A model generated the notes under the pieces. It was not told where the DNA came from and searched no databases. It worked only from the letters and a program-made list of their open reading frames with translations. A program made the position numbers and the translations under genes. This document shows positions 1 through 14,330 of a stretch of 64,000 nt of DNA, piece by piece. The stretch is from Notospermus geniculatus (lineage: Eukaryota > Nemertea > Pilidiophora > Heteronemertea > Lineidae): positions 37,110 to 101,109 of the forward strand of contig NMRB01001173.1 of assembly GCA_002633025.1 (NCBI GenBank), read 5' to 3'. Numbering within the stretch: position 1 is the first letter of the stretch; every line of letters starts with the position of its first letter.

Positions 1-3000
1 GATCAAGAGTATGTGACGTCATTTTTTGAGCGTCTGCATTATCGCGATGATGTTAAACTCACTAAGCTTCTAAAACATTCAAACACTTTGGTTCTAATTT
101 TACATTACCATAAAAAACAGGCCAAACGACCCAGTCGGAACACATTAAGAAGATGTGATTTCTTCTGAGATATTGCATTAAAAGCTGCTCTTTTCGCGAG
201 TTGGAAGTAATTTGCATCGAATATCACATTCTAAAGTAAGATGAGCATCTTAACTGTTTGACGACCACGCCGAACATCTGCGCACTGGGGCAGTCTCGCA
301 CAGGCAGTTAAACTTCAAGCCGTGCCATCAAATCGTTTGACTTCATTGCTAATCGACGGCTAACTGTCTGAGCCATATCAGGTAGCACGAAACCAACCAA
401 ATTGCGGTGATGAATTCACTCAAGCGACTCGAGAAAAAATCAAACTCCTTGTATTCCTGCGGAAGTATCTTTGGCGCCGCGAAATGCACCACACAAATAC
501 CCCGAAATCAGAGTCATCTCTGAACTGATTGTGAATACCACTTCGAAATACAAGGTGGCATTTTTTTCTGCTCTGTCATGTCTGTGCGCCCAAACCGGCC
601 TTGGCCATTCACACATGGTCCACATCTCGCCGATTCCTCGGCCAATTGCTAGTCTGCTCGTCTTTCTCCAAAACCTTTTAGTTTCACCGAAAGAACAGCA
701 AAAAACGTATCACCGGCTATGAGTTGGCAATGCTTTAGGATCTCTTTCTTCCTAAGGTCTCCCCTTCTCAAAAAGAAACAATGTAATTTGGTTATTTCGT
801 CTTTCTTTATGGCATCAAGAGAGCAAAAGGAGTCTTTGGAAAACACTCTCGATGGTTAACTAGGAATCAGCTCACGTGTATGTAGTCTCTTTGTGAGAGA
901 GATTTTAATTTAACTGCCTCATTGGACCAAGGCAAGCCTGACTAGCAAAGGGAAGCTTTGAAGACGATGTCGTAGAAGTATAAATGATGATGTTGTCTCG
1001 GCCGTGTCTTCTGCCGAGCTAACGAGGAAGCATCCTGCTGCCTCTGTTTTGGGTAATCACCTAGTAATCAGTGAGCCTGAACTGACCTGCTACAATGCGT
1101 TCCTTCATGAGAGTATGGGTGGACGCCATCTTGAAATTACCCGAAAGCATACGCAACTCGTCAGAGTTTAGTATACACAGTGCCGCCACGAGAAGGCAGA
1201 ACACAAATCTGAGGTAGACCTAACACTGATAACACCTGACCCCCTTTATCCACACAGGGTATGCAACATGGACGAATTGGGACCGCCCGCGCTGTCCATG
1301 AATCAATCCGTGAAGGACAAGAGTCCAACACTGCAGTCCCTGGTGGCACTTTCCAATGGAAAACACTTGCCGATAATCTTGAAAGCAACACAACCGCTGC
1401 CAATTGACAGCATTCAGCGATATGGACGTCATTTTTACCGCCCACGAGATTAACAGCTGCAACAACTGGCAATTTTTCGTCAACCTTTCAAGTTTGTTTG
1501 TCTTAACCAACTGCCACAACCAGTACCCCATCTCGCGATGCACGATCAATCCACTGCGATGACCCCCCATGCCCATTTTTACCAATATCTGCTTACCACA
1601 CCTCATCGCAACTTCAAGGAAGAACGACCAATTGGCCATATGGGGATGTAGTACCCGAGTAAACGTTTCAGTAACCGCACAGCGACACACCTCAAAGAGG
1701 ACATGTCCGCCGTTACCAATTACAAAGGAACGCGCGTGATATTTTTTCGCTGTTGACCAATTACCGCTCTGGGATCGTTCTGAGGTTCTTTCAGCAGTCA
1801 CACAGAGAAACATAAAGGTGTAAACCCCTTTACCTTGATATATCCTTTGCTTAATAGAGCTTATCTCCGCGCTCGTCCTGCATTGATATCATCATTACTT
1901 GGCAGCGACCAATTTACACTTAGGAGAACATGTAATTTGTTTCCCAACACCTTATGGGTTCCTTAACACCAACTATAGGTGCTGTGGTCTTATGGTTGGC
2001 ATGGCTGCACCTGTTACTATCGATAGATAAGTTGGCATCATCGAGGGATCGTTATAATACCTCGTAAAGTGGGTGTTCAAGTAAGGGCGATATAGTGTGA
2101 ACTTGATATCAGCTTCGTGCAAATGGAAAAAGCGTCATAATCACAGCATTTGTCAATGGAAAAGGACACTCTTTTCCACCTCCTGCGCATGTCCAGCTTG
2201 ACTACTTCCGGTCGTCAAAACTATTCTATTGATTCTGTTGTGGAGATACTCTTTTCATTTCGTACAGCGCCCTGTCGCGGAATATCGTGAAATTATGACG
2301 CATGCACGTTAAGTGCGCGAGATGGTTTGATCTCTCACGTGCTGGGTGATCTCACAACGGAGAAGGTTTTCAGTTCATACCGCGCTACATTTTCATAGAC
2401 TCGATATCGCTACTTGTACTTTGGCAAATGTGGCAATGCTGACGACAGAAAAATGTGGCCCAAACGCCACGTTATATACATGTACATGTAGTGACAAAGG
2501 CGTAGACAACCAGGACGCTCCGCCCGATTGTACCTCAACGACATCGTTCAGTATCGCTATTTCCGTCAGGTTCCTGCTTTATTTCTCACCGTTGACATTC
2601 CACATTTCGCAGTATTTTCTTTAGTGTGGTTGAAAATGATACGGCTACCACTAGACCCGTGGAGTGGCTGTGAAGTCAACATGGTGATTATAATAGGTTA
2701 CTTCAAAGTGACGCTGGAGGGTGAAGGAAGAACAAAAAGTTATAATCAGTAGCACCATGACAGGTTGGCGAACATTTCCCCGGGAGTAAGGGTGAGCTGG
2801 GAATCTACAAGGGCTGCAGAGGAAACAGGTGGTGTCATTGCTTGTCACTAGTATTGCCCACAAGCCAATGAATGTTTAGGAGATGTGAAAGTTTATCACT
2901 GTTTTAGCTTGTGTTCCGTAGGCCTTACGACTGCAGTGTGGGCTGCACGTATAAATCGAGTTCATACGTGGGGAGCAGCCACGCAAATGGGTTTAAAATA

Positions 3001-5486
3001 TCCTACGGATAAAATACAGTAATTCAATTTCTGCGTTCTGAACTGTAGGCTACGTGTATACATGTATTGTATACATGTACATTCAAAATGACCAAATAAA
3101 TTTCACTTAGTTCCCTCCCCATCGTAAAAACCCAGGTAATCATGGTGATATACGGCAAACAAAACACGTATTTTTATGTCGGCCATTAGCAGCGTTCCGG
3201 TGAATGGTTAAGCTTGATCTTTTTCCAATAGAAGGGAGAGGAACACTGTAAAGGCTTAGGACACTCCAAGCAGGAAACGTGAAGGATGTTCGATGTCACC
3301 ATTAGCCATCCGTTCATCGATTTCCAACCACATCCTGATTAGTGTTCGGCAGAAACGGTTTTGTCCTCCTGTGACTTGTAGTACCTCAGGGTGACGACAG
3401 GCAGATGTCTTGCCGTTGTCCTCGCACGTTTTGTAGTTGTTCAATGCTGATGTTGCGGCGCAGCCAGCCTGATTTTACCAGAGTTTATTTGGGCCCTTTC
3501 AGAGGAACGAAAAAGCTTACGGAAAGTTTGCAACGTCTACCTTCTGCCCACGGGAAATACCAGGCCATTCCATATTCATACGTGGGGGAAATTGTCTTAT
3601 TAGGTGATCATGGTGACCAAATCACATTAAAGGACCCTTGATTCTTTTTTGTGAAAATCTGTCCCTTCATTAACTCCCTCACGCTTGTGTCTATCCGCCC
3701 ACGTCCTGTAGTCCTAAAAAACTAACAAATGAGCATACGCGCATACATCTCGTACAAAAACATAGGGCTGAACCAATGTAAGGGAGGACGAACTAAGAAC
3801 GTGTTCAGGGGCAACATAGGTAATTATACCACAAAGCAACATGACTGTGATACTATGGAAAAAACGGGCATATCGCGAGGGCAAATTGGAAAATGTGCAA
3901 CAAGTCACGACTGAGCGGTCTGGTGTGGTATGCGAGTGGGGGAAGAATGATATTGGTGTTGGTTTTGATGTTGTAACCGTAATGATCGAGTTTCCGTCGC
4001 CAGATTGGCGAAGATCGTTTAATGTGGTTCTTAAATGTCACGAAGTGGATTCGGAAGTGTCACGCTACGTTTTAAGATTGTTTGACGTGACGTCACTATA
4101 CATGTACAGGCATTTTGAGAGAGAATGACGCACAGCAATGAATTTCTTCCGTCGGTGTGCACGACGAATAACTATTTCATGAGCTTATGAAGGTATTGTA
4201 CTGTATAGCCCTTTCCACTGTAACACAGTCTCATAGAACTTCACATTATTACCCAATTCTCTCCAGAATCCTTTCTGGGTAACAGGTGAAATCCAACTAG
4301 TGTCTGTCTTATATATTAACGGACGTTTTTTTCTTATCACAAAAGAGATTTGAATTCATGTATAGTTCGTGGCGGTTTTTATGTTGGATGGAAACGCATA
4401 CTAGTACCCTCTGGACCACAGAACATGATTCCCCCACGTTTTACCAAGTACCGGAGAATATTACCAATTACGTCAAAGTTCAATTTGTATTTTATGAAGT
4501 AGCAACTGTACAGTAATCATATCTGTCACCAGTAACTCAAGAGCAACTTCCAACTAAAATTGCAGCTGACTTTTTAATGGAAGTTGAATAACCTGTCACA
4601 GGAAAAAACTCCTTTGGGCTGATGGATATAATTAGGTGATGGGATCAATAGATGAAAAAAATTGTTCCTCATTTTGGCGAGAGAAGTAATGACAAATTCC
4701 AGAGGCTAGTCTGATATACCAGCTCATCGAAAGCTTTTCTGGACCTTGTCGTTTGTAGTCTGGCAAACTCTAGCCGCCGTCCAACGACCGACCTGACCAC
4801 CACGCCCATATAAGAAATCCTATGTAGGCCCTAATATTGGCCTGCATGTATTGCAAAATTCACTTGTAGCAGGGATGAAATATTACAACCAGTGTTGCAT
4901 CTGCGAAAAAATGCAGCTGCAGCTCCGGTGTCACAGAAATTGACAAGGTAGCCAATGTTTTAATCACCCTGTACGTGTTTTCGATGCCGTTGAGCGCTTG
5001 ACACAAAGTTTTGATGGTGTTTCTTCTAGCTCGCGTTGACGGCTCGTGAGACACGTGCGTGTCTTCGACGACATTCCTGCCGATCACAGAACCTTTTGAA
5101 GCGGTCTTCTGACGTAATCACTGCCTCGTCAACCGTTTAACCCTGAAAATCCAAATGCCCCTGAAAACGGTGACAACATCGCACTATTTCACACATTTAA
5201 CAGGGATTAAGCCTCATTTCTCTGCGGCGCAAAGACGTCAAGTCAAATCAGGAGCTATGTTTGAAATCATATCGTAATGTCTGCATCGGTTGGAATTTAC
5301 GAAAAAAGTGGGTCCCCATGCAGCGTTCGGATATAGCTTACATTTAAAAAGCAAACCAGTGTTTTCGAAACCAGTTTGGCGATTTGCTTCCGAATACACT
5401 CTTTGCTTTTCATTTGATGAGAATCTGAAATAAACTAGCGCAGGAACACAGGCTTTTATGACCCCACCGAACCTAGCGCCGATGAC
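1..5486. other. Intergenic, no supported gene
   Basis: I see no exon set here that I can support. The longest open frame is a 197-codon minus-strand frame at 1220-1813, which overlaps other open frames on both strands, has no recognisable domain and is bounded by no convincing splice pair. The stretch 3051-3083 is rich in alternating TACATGTA-type sequence, a common simple motif in marine invertebrate genomes. The end of this stretch (from about 5487) is the start of the 1 kb duplicated unit described separately. Confidence 0.5.
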
Positions 5487-7472
5487 GCTTTTATTGCGTG
5501 GTGTAAATAAGCGTTGTCGTCGTCTTAAGTAAATCTTCAACGACACAAATTCCATTGTTGCCGCCAGTCAGTCCCCTTCACGGACATTACAGTCAATTTC
5601 ACTTTGAGGAAGGATTAATCGTCATACGGGTCATTTGAATAGAAAGATAAACTGCTTATTTTCTTTCGGCAGGTACTGTCATTATGCGATTCACTCATTC
5701 TTCTCAACATTTAGGGACGTGCCCTGGAGGAACGGAGTAAATGACTTACTCCACAAAACCTATTCACTACATCCCAACCTAACAAGCCTCGAATCATCTG
5801 TACAACCTACATGACCAATGTACACTCACTTCACGCCAGCAGTCCCCGACTTGCATCTTACGGAGACAAAATACTCTCATGTTCCGTGGAGTCAGTTTTT
5901 CCCCACTTGTTATCCAGATTCAGTACCGCTACTTTCTGCTTCATTGATACACATGAAAGGAATATGTAATTACTAATGGTGCAGCCATTGTATTCTAATG
6001 GTATCGTCAGACAAGATGGGAACTGGGGAGATGGATATCCCGACAATTTATAAATTGAAAAACAATGTAATCTTATAAGTTGACCTTTGTTCACTCGTCA
6101 AGGCTTTTGTTGATGAGTTTGTCTGGTGGTAAGTGGTAACGGACACATTCTTCCTTGCGAAGAATGGAAACTCGGATTGCATCGGGGCTTGATTCAGTGA
6201 GAAACAAGCAGTCGTTGTAATGTTTATCCCGCCGGGATGCTAATCGCATAGCTTAATAGCAGTCTCTCGCGTACGACCTTCATTCGTTGCGTTCTTAAGC
6301 AGTTGTAATGTTTATCCCTCTGGGATGCTGCCCAATACTTAATTGCAGTCTCACGCAAGCTGCTTTTTCGGTTGGATTCTCAGCCATTCAGTTATTGTCG
6401 CGTTGCCCGCCGGGATGCTATCCCATAACATTGGATCTATGACGTCATCAATATGGAAGTCATTTCTGGCAGTGATACTTATTGGAAGAATGGAGATAGG
6501 TGGCGCTGTGGGGAGTTCGGCTTTTATTGCGTAGTGAGTGTAAATAAGCGTTGACGTCGTCTTAAGTAAATCTTCAACGAGACAAATTCCACTGTTGCCG
6601 CCAGTCAGTCCCCTTCACGGACATTACAGTCAATTTCACTTTGAGGAAGGATTATTTATCATACGGGTCATTTGAATAGAAAGATAAACTGCTTATTTTC
6701 TTTCGGCAGGTATTGTCGTTATGCGATTCACTCATTCTTCTCAACATTTAGGGACGTGCCCTGGAGGAACGGAGTAAATGACTTACTCCACAAAACCTAT
6801 TCACTACATCCCAACCTAACAAGCCTCGAATCATCTGTACAACCTACACGACCAATGTACACTCACTTCACGCCAGCAGTCCCCGACTCACATCTTACGG
6901 AGACAAAATACTCTCATGTTCCGTGGAGTCAGTTTTTCCCCACTTGTTATCCAGATTCAGTACCGCTACTTTCTGCTTCATTGATACACATGAAAGGAAT
7001 ATGTAATTACTAATGGTGCAGTCATTGTATTCTAATGGTATCGTCAGACAAGATGGGAACTGGGGAGATGGATATCCCTACAATTTATAAATTGAAAAAC
7101 AATGTAATCTTATAAGTTGACCTTTGTTCACTCGTCAAGGCTTTTGTTGATGAGTTTGTCTGGCGGTAAGTGGTAACGGACACATTCTTGCGGAAGCCTT
7201 GCGAAGAATGGAAACTCTGATTGCATCGGGGCTTGATTCAGTGAGAAACAAGCAGTCGTTGTAATGTTTATCCCGCCGGGATGCTAATCGCATAGCTTAA
7301 TAGCAGTCTCTCGCGTGCGACCTTCTTTCGTTGCGTTCTTAAGCAGTTGTAATGTTTATCCCTCTGGGATGCTGCCCAATAGCTTAATTGCAGTCTCACG
7401 CAAGCTGCTTTTTCGGTTGGATTCTCAGCCATTCAGTTATTGTCGCGTTGCCCGCCGGGATGCTATCCCATA
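5487..7472. repeat. Direct duplication of a ~0.94 kb unit
   Basis: Two copies lie head to tail: 5487-6429 and 6520-7472, separated by about 90 bases of unrelated sequence. They match almost base for base, with scattered substitutions and small indels (for example an extra GAGT near 6536 and an extra 9 bases near 7190). Each copy ends in internal subrepeats built on TTTATCCCGCCGGGATGCTA-like units, seen at about 6220, 6310 and 6400 in copy 1 and 7265, 7350 and 7450 in copy 2. The short open frames inside are not conserved as proteins. The unit could be a transposon fragment such as a pair of terminal repeats, or a local segmental duplication; no coding remnant decides between them. Confidence 0.85.
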
Positions 7473-7974
7473 ACCTGTACCTTAGAAGCAGCCTCGCGCA
7501 TGCGGCTTTAAGCTGCGATCCGACCAGGGCTGTGACCAGCTCCAAGGCACGTCATAAAAAATGCGTTAGGCCCAAATTCAACGGCTATCAAAGATTCTAA
7601 ATTTCATTAAAGAACGCAAAAAATATCATTCCTGTTTGCTTGCGGGCAAGCTCTTGGAATATCTTGCTGAACACTTAGAAATTAGAAGGAATCCCTACGA
7701 GTGCCAGACGCTCAAATGCAATTAGTCGCGAGGTTGTTTTGTTTACCAGATTTAAAAAGGGCAAACCTTCCTTCAGGCCAATTGCCACGAAGGAAGTTTA
7801 ATCTCAATAGGGCACGGCTGACCTATCGTTTCCAGGCAATTTCGTCTGGAATAATACAGGCCCTTAGCAGGGAACAAATGGGGAAGTGTTGGGTAAGAAA
7901 CGATATTTTTCTGCAATGCCGCGTGAACCGAACAACTTGGTGGATTAGGGGCTCCAATTCAGTGCGCAACGGAC

Positions 7975-8050
7975 GCTGATTGGCTGCGCCATGTCACGTG
8001 ACGTTGACATTTGCGATTGGCTGGGCGTCGCCATCTGAGGTCAATATGAC
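7975..8050. promoter_or_regulatory. CCAAT / TCACGTGA promoter-like cluster
   Basis: Within 45 bases there are two GATTGG boxes (CCAAT on the other strand; 7978-7983 and 8015-8020) flanking a palindromic TCACGTGA E-box (7994-8001) followed by a partial CRE-like TGACGTTGAC. NF-Y and bHLH-ZIP (USF/MITF type) factors are known to bind such pairs in metazoan promoters. No clear first exon follows on either strand, so this is a motif-based suggestion only. Confidence 0.3.
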
Positions 8051-11000
8051 CACATGGAGATCGTCGCTAATACGACAGATAGGCAGAAATGTTTAATGGT
8101 CTACATAGCCAATAACAAAAAAAAAGTTAGAAGAACCCGTTATATCATCTTCCCCAGATTCCCATTTTCCAATAAATGTCGATACAACTACATTTTATTG
8201 CATCGGACAAATAGCACTTCGTACATTAACACCTCTCCTTGTCTGTTGTACTTTCAGATGCCAGAGGTAGCCCATTACCTGATCACAATGAAATGGTCAG
8301 TGAAATTCTCAATAAAAGAAATGGTAAGTAACAGATTGTAGAACAACTTCAAATTTGAATGACGTAGAATTATAAGGCGAGCGGCTCGCTTATGAATTTT
8401 TGCTGTAACACATGTAATATAGCATGAAATTCTCAACCAAAGAAATGGTAAGTACCAAATTCTAGAACATATACATGTATACAGCCTCATATTCGTAATA
8501 AAGGAAAAAGTAAGCACCAGATTCTAGAATTTAAACTTCATAGCCTCCACGACATGAGACCAAGGACTCCCTTTTGTATGATTGGAACTCTCCTGAGGCA
8601 GAGTTAGAAATGATTGAAAAGCCAGCGGAGAGTGCCAGGGTTCCCCTGGTACGTCGTATATATTTGATAAGCAGTTCGATATTTAGATGAAAGCCTGGGT
8701 CAGCGACTTGAAATATTGATGAATATTAATATAAATATGTAGATCTAGAGCTAAACGACAGGTAGAAAATGATTTTTGGGAGAGAATCGTCATAATCATG
8801 ATCATCACGATACCAGGAAATACTATACATGTAGTACCAAGGCCGTATTTAGCGGGGTGGCAGGGGGCAGTCCCCCGGAGCCAACAAAAAAATGTGGTTT
8901 TCATGCGGATTTTGGGCAAAAAACCGGCAAAACAAGGTCTTCTGCCCCAACAAATGGAAATCCTCTGTATCTTCGCACAGAAAGAAGACTCCAATTCTAA
9001 TAGAGAACAGATTTCCTTGTATCTGCAGTTCGAGGCATAAATACGGGAAAATGGCGACATCTGGCGTTAGAATGACATCTGGCCAAAAATGAATCGAGCA
9101 ATCTCAAGTGGACAGATTCTTCACCCGCGACGTGCGGGTTTTTTTCGCACTCAGAGCCTCTTTCTGAATATCCTGGTTTTTTTTGCATTTTCTTTCTTTC
9201 GATTGTAGCCAGGATCAATATGCAGGTAATTTTGAATGGACACGATGAGCGCCCTCTGTGGGCCTAAGAGTGTACAATTCTGCTTTTATACTCTTTGTCA
9301 ATGACTGCTTCGCAACAGTTTAGAAGGAAACATCCTGTACCTGGCATGCCTGGTATACCTGGTACATGACTGCAGAAGGCTAAGGGAGACGTGCTTGTTG
9401 TTGACTGCAGCGACAAAATCGACATTTCGCCCTTCTGTTGCCCCGTGTTGCACTATTAGGAGATTTCTCGGGCTGGAAAACAACCTCAGTTCCCGCACCT
9501 CACCTCAAGTATTGAGAAAGGAAGATATTGGTTTCATTGTTGTGTTTCCTAAGCTCATGTACCTCATCAGATAACAGTGATTATAATAAAAGCTAATCCC
9601 TTTTTCACTCAAAAGCAAGCGAGCTAAGAGTACAATCTTGTCAACAACAGATGGTACTGATAGACCCGAATTTCTTCTATAGGAATATGAAAAACTAATT
9701 TTAATTTTCATATCCGTTGCCCTGGTTCACCTCAAATCAAGAGTTGAAGTACATAAAAAGGGCAAGTGCACGCTTTTTTCGAAGGTCATTGTACAAACAC
9801 TGGCAGTTGTTTCTCATCGCACGGGGTTTAAGTCGTCTTTTACACCTGGCGACGACCACAACAACGGCCTCCTTCTCATTGTATTTTTATTTGTATTTGT
9901 TTATTACATAAAATATTTACAATAGAAGTACCAGGAGCCGAAGCCGAGGCATTTCTCATTTTTGAAGCTGCAGCCTTTGTCATGGGCAGTAAAGTCATTC
10001 GGAAGGTTTTATATGCCCTTGAAAAGGTGACAATAGCGTAGAAGTCTCTCGAAAGGATAAAGTTCCTTCTATCGGAAAGCTAGACACGAGTCACTGTGAC
10101 AGTTCTGGTCATCAAGTACACAAGTATTCTGTCCACTTTCGAGTAGCACCTCTCTTGTCATATTACCTTCATCTGTCAACTCTCTGACGCTGGAGGATTA
10201 GCATTGTGTTCAATCTGACAGTTCTGTGCGCTGCTGAGAGGTTGGTCATCAAGTGATGTGTACATACTTGGGACCAGACGGCGACTCATCAACGCAAATG
10301 GTTTAAATGTTGACTAATTGTTGACTGGCTAATTCAACGTCGGGGGCTTGCACCTGGGTCCAATAAGACCAGCAGGAACAAGTCGCCTTCCTGACCCAAC
10401 CCTACTCATTTTTTAGTGTTACCATAAGCCTATTAGCCAGTACAAAAAGCGAAAGAGTGTCTCTTCACATAATAGACACTGGAGACAGATCGTCAAAGTG
10501 CAAGTGAGAGTCAGACAAAGTCGAGTGTTCGGTGTTAAACGCAATGCGATGGCAAATGTCACCCAACAAGCAAAGACACCGATCGGAGCGTGCGGAAACG
10601 GTCGATCGTGGAAGAGGTTGAATGTCGAGGAAACCTGGGAAAGAGATATTCTGAAATCTCGGAAGTGCGATATATCTCGAGATCAAGACCAAGTCAAGGA
10701 TCTACCTCCTTTGGAGACACTGCGCGCCAAGTAGCCAGCATTGAAGACAGAATGATGTAGCCCACAATTGTCCAGTCGTGACCGAAACGCGTTCAGCCCA
10801 AATGTCACAGTCATTTGTCATTCGTTCCGAATCCGGAAAATCCATGAATACAAAATGTTTGGCGAGCGTTCGTCACTGAAATCACTCATAGCTTGGCCGT
10901 CAATGGCGAATCATGTGTCACGTCGATATTACAACCGGCTATTGGAAGCCAGAGAAACCTCAATAATTAATAGGTATGAATTACGTCTGGTACAGGCGAC

Positions 11001-11396
11001 CTATACAACCAATGGATAATCTGATACCCCTCTAGACTGAACAATAAGGTTAAGATCTACCCGGAGAAAGCCGGGAAGTCGGGAAGCCCTTTGCGCACTA
11101 CGTCATCAAAAGACGTTGAAATCTGTGACGTCATCATAAGACGTGCAACCCTCTTTGCGCACTACGTCATCAAAAGGGATGGACGAAAAATTTGAAGTCA
11201 CAAACCTCAGGCAACGGATGCCGATATTCCACTAAGCTGTACTGTGACAGAACCTCACATGCCAGAGGGCCTGTCTTGCTGTGGCATGAACCCAGGCGTT
11301 TACTGGTAAGGTTGTTTACCAGAATATAATCTCTACCAGAGCGGCTTTGCCGAGTCAATCGAGGCAGTTCCATGACATCTCATGGCAAAATCTGTC

Positions 11397-11546
11397 CTTC
11401 AGTTCATTGCAACGAGAAGGCAGGTACAAAAATCGACACACAATATATGAAAGTCAATTTCCAGAATGTCGAAAATTTCCAGAAGGTCGAAAATTCGCAA
11501 ACATTCTGGAAATTGACTTTTTATTTATCATCTTCAGTTCATTGCA
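11397..11546. repeat. Hairpin insertion flanked by 15-bp direct repeats
   Basis: The 20-base arms at 11450-11469 and 11501-11520 are perfect inverted copies (AAAGTCAATTTCCAGAATGT and its complement). The block is bracketed by identical 15-mers CTTCAGTTCATTGCA at 11397-11411 and 11532-11546. This looks like a small insertion with a target-site duplication or a foldback element; no coding sequence is present. Confidence 0.6.
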
Positions 11547-14114
11547 GTTATGTCGGGCTCAGAACCGATTCAATGCAGAATCTGCGGGCGTTTGCATTAC
11601 CAGCGACTTAAAGCCAAGAACACAAATGTTTACAAGAGTCGAGGATACAAACTTTTTGATAACTACGAAGAATTTGGAACGAAGTCTTCACAGGACTGTC
11701 TTTAAGACTTCGTACCAAGGAAACCGAGGAAAAGCACGCAGGACGAGGGAAAAACAACACGGCGTGTTTGCAGTCAGTGATGTGGCCCTGACTATTTGAA
11801 GACATCGCGACACAGGGGCGTGATGTTCTGATGATGAACCCAAACCTGGTAATACCATCTTCGTGACGAAACAATTAATGATTGGTCATCAAGGCCCGCA
11901 TGGTTCATGGTGAGGGGACTTTTTATCAGAATGAATGACACCAGGCTCCATTATACCTTGTTTATCGTTCGATAACAAGAAAATGAAAGCCGCTAACCTG
12001 TTTTTGGCCTCCGTCGATGTCCCCTGCGACAACACTGAGATAAAGATGCTTGGTATTTTAGAAAAGCTGCTTTTCAAAGGCACCTGATCCGATTGGTGAC
12101 AAGCGCCAATGCGGTCGTTGATCGCAGCTGTGGCAGAAGTGTTAGAGGTGGCTCAAAACATTATTGGACCTATCGGTCATCGCCTCACGGCGGCACCCCT
12201 GCGGCTCGAAGCCAGAGGCGCGGGGGGGGGGGGCTGTGTGAAATGACAATAAACTGGGCTGAACGGTTTGAAAGGTAACCCATCATATACACACCAGCAT
12301 GCCTTTGAGGTTAGAACATACTTCTATGTCAACAACTGCCTTTTTTGGACAAATGGTCTCAAAAAGCATGCCATGGGCACCAGTCAGCGGACTTGAATTC
12401 AACTCTCTCTCCTTCAAAACAATTGTATTATACAACTTTTAAGTACATGTACCACCCCAACCTAATATTCAGCCAACTCCACGCGAGTGTCACCACCCCT
12501 ACGCCTCAAGGCGTCCTCTCAAAATATTGGTCCTTTTTCACTTTTCGAGAGTTGCCGCGAATTGATGTTTGCTTGTGGCACCTTTCAAAATCATACGGGA
12601 GAAAAACTTATGAAGAGGATGCGTCATGCCATAGCCCTTAGCGGTACTGGTTACACAATGAGGTGGTATCCACCTGGATGTGAACCGAACCAAAGACATA
12701 CCCCTATATTGCCAAAATCTTTGCAACATAACCGATGAATACCAACGTGAAAATGCTTTTTCTGATAAAAAATCTTGAGTGTTCCTCAGATCATTGGAGG
12801 AAAATATTCTAGAATCCGGAAGTTAAGACTTAATACGTGCTCCTAAAAACTCTCTACTCAGACTTTGTGATGTTATGCTGAATTCATTTTTCGGTCAAGT
12901 TTGTTAATCCTCGTGAGCCCCAGGACAGAACAACAAGTGAAAAGACTTTCTTCAGCTTCGCAAAGGGGAACGAAATCTCCGTTCCCTTTGTGTGTAGGCC
13001 TATAGGATTCACAGTAACATAGAAAATGCCGTGGGCAAATAGTTCAAAATAGAACAACGCTCCTGCAGAGAGTGTAGGCTGAATGCGGTTTAACGATCAC
13101 TCCTGTGGTCAAAATAATTCATTCGTCAGGAGCAGACCGACGAAAAGGTTAATCCAAGAATGATTTTCTGCTCATCTCACCCTATGAAGGCACGTCAAGT
13201 GACAAATGGTCTACATATAGCATAGAGGGGGTGTGCACATGTAAGCTGATCAACCCATTGTTATGCAAATAGCTTAGCACTGTTTAATATTTCACCAACC
13301 GGAAGTTCTATTTTGTTGGAAGTGAATGACGTGAACTTATGCAAAACTCACTGTATAAATGTACATGAATTTATTTGACTAGGCCCTACATGTATTCGTT
13401 CCACTTTAACACGGATAAGTTGCACTTTTAACAGCTCGCACACTTAACGTTCAAACACCGCCGGAACACACCCTTTTTGGTCTCCAAAAACGTATAGCAA
13501 ATGACCATACATCCACCCGCCAGGAGTCATTAAGCTCTAACAAACCGCTGGTGTATTGGTTATATATATTAAGCCAGACAGACCTCGGGAAGATCCGTAA
13601 CGAGTATTCCTTTGTCCGCTCCCCGCCGGTGTTGACGGACCTGTGGTGGACAGTTACCGGAACTGCCCCGGCAGTTCCGGTAGACCGGCAGGAAACCCAT
13701 AACCCGAAAATGGCTTCGGCAAAACATTTATTCCATTCATTTTCCTGTGTCATCAATTAATATATCAGCGCTTTCTGTTCGACGAATGGATAATAGCCGA
13801 CAGAGCTTCGCGCTGGTTTGTCGTCGTGAACAGATTCTACTTTCAGCTGACGGCTGCGTGATGTCACCATTTTCTTTCGCAAATCATGCACGAAAGAATG
13901 TACCATTTGAAGCGCCTCTCTTTGGTAACCCAGTCCGGCAATCTCTCTAAGTTTTCCTATCTTTAAAAGGCAACGTTCCTGTCTTTTAATAGAAGTGGCA
14001 AGTGGTGTCTAGATTCAATCGGATATCCTGTTGACAGTTTTATCCGATGTGACTCACATCCAATTCATCTTTACTGACGTTTACCTGCCGCTATCAACTT
14101 ACCACTAAAAACTA

Positions 14115-14330
14115 CTTAAAGGAGCACGGTATTGCCACTTTTTCTCGACAGCCGGCGCCACCGCGCCACTCTCCAACCCAGGGGCTAACTACGTGTCGGC
14201 GAATGACCCGATTTACTGCGTACATTCAGTGTAATGCATTTTTTGTAGTTCGTCTTACTGCCGCTAGGTGGCTCCCTCTACGTCGGCAGTCAAATAACGC
14301 ATTTGAGATCCAATACCGTGCTCCTTTAAG
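14115..14330. mobile_element. MITE-like element, 20-bp perfect TIRs, TTAA ends
   Basis: CTTAAAGGAGCACGGTATTG at 14115-14134 is repeated as its exact reverse complement at 14311-14330, enclosing 176 bases without a coding frame. The TTAA tetranucleotides at 14116-14119 and 14326-14329 could be the target-site duplication, which would point to piggyBac-type mobilisation. The inner termini do not start with the CCC typical of piggyBac, so the superfamily is left open. Confidence 0.75.

Larger units (their letters stand above)
7473..14114. other. Intergenic, no supported gene
   Basis: No exon chain is supportable in this stretch. It contains a promoter-like cluster near 8 kb, a hairpin flanked by 15-base direct repeats near 11.45 kb, a short duplicated block (TTTGCGCACTACGTCATCAA at about 11091 and 11155) and a run of eleven or more G residues near 12225. 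Open frames such as 11347-11799 span the hairpin repeat and look fortuitous. Confidence 0.45.

Noticed and set aside
1220-1813. 197-codon minus-strand open frame
   Set aside because: No recognisable domain, overlapping frames on both strands, no splice or promoter support.
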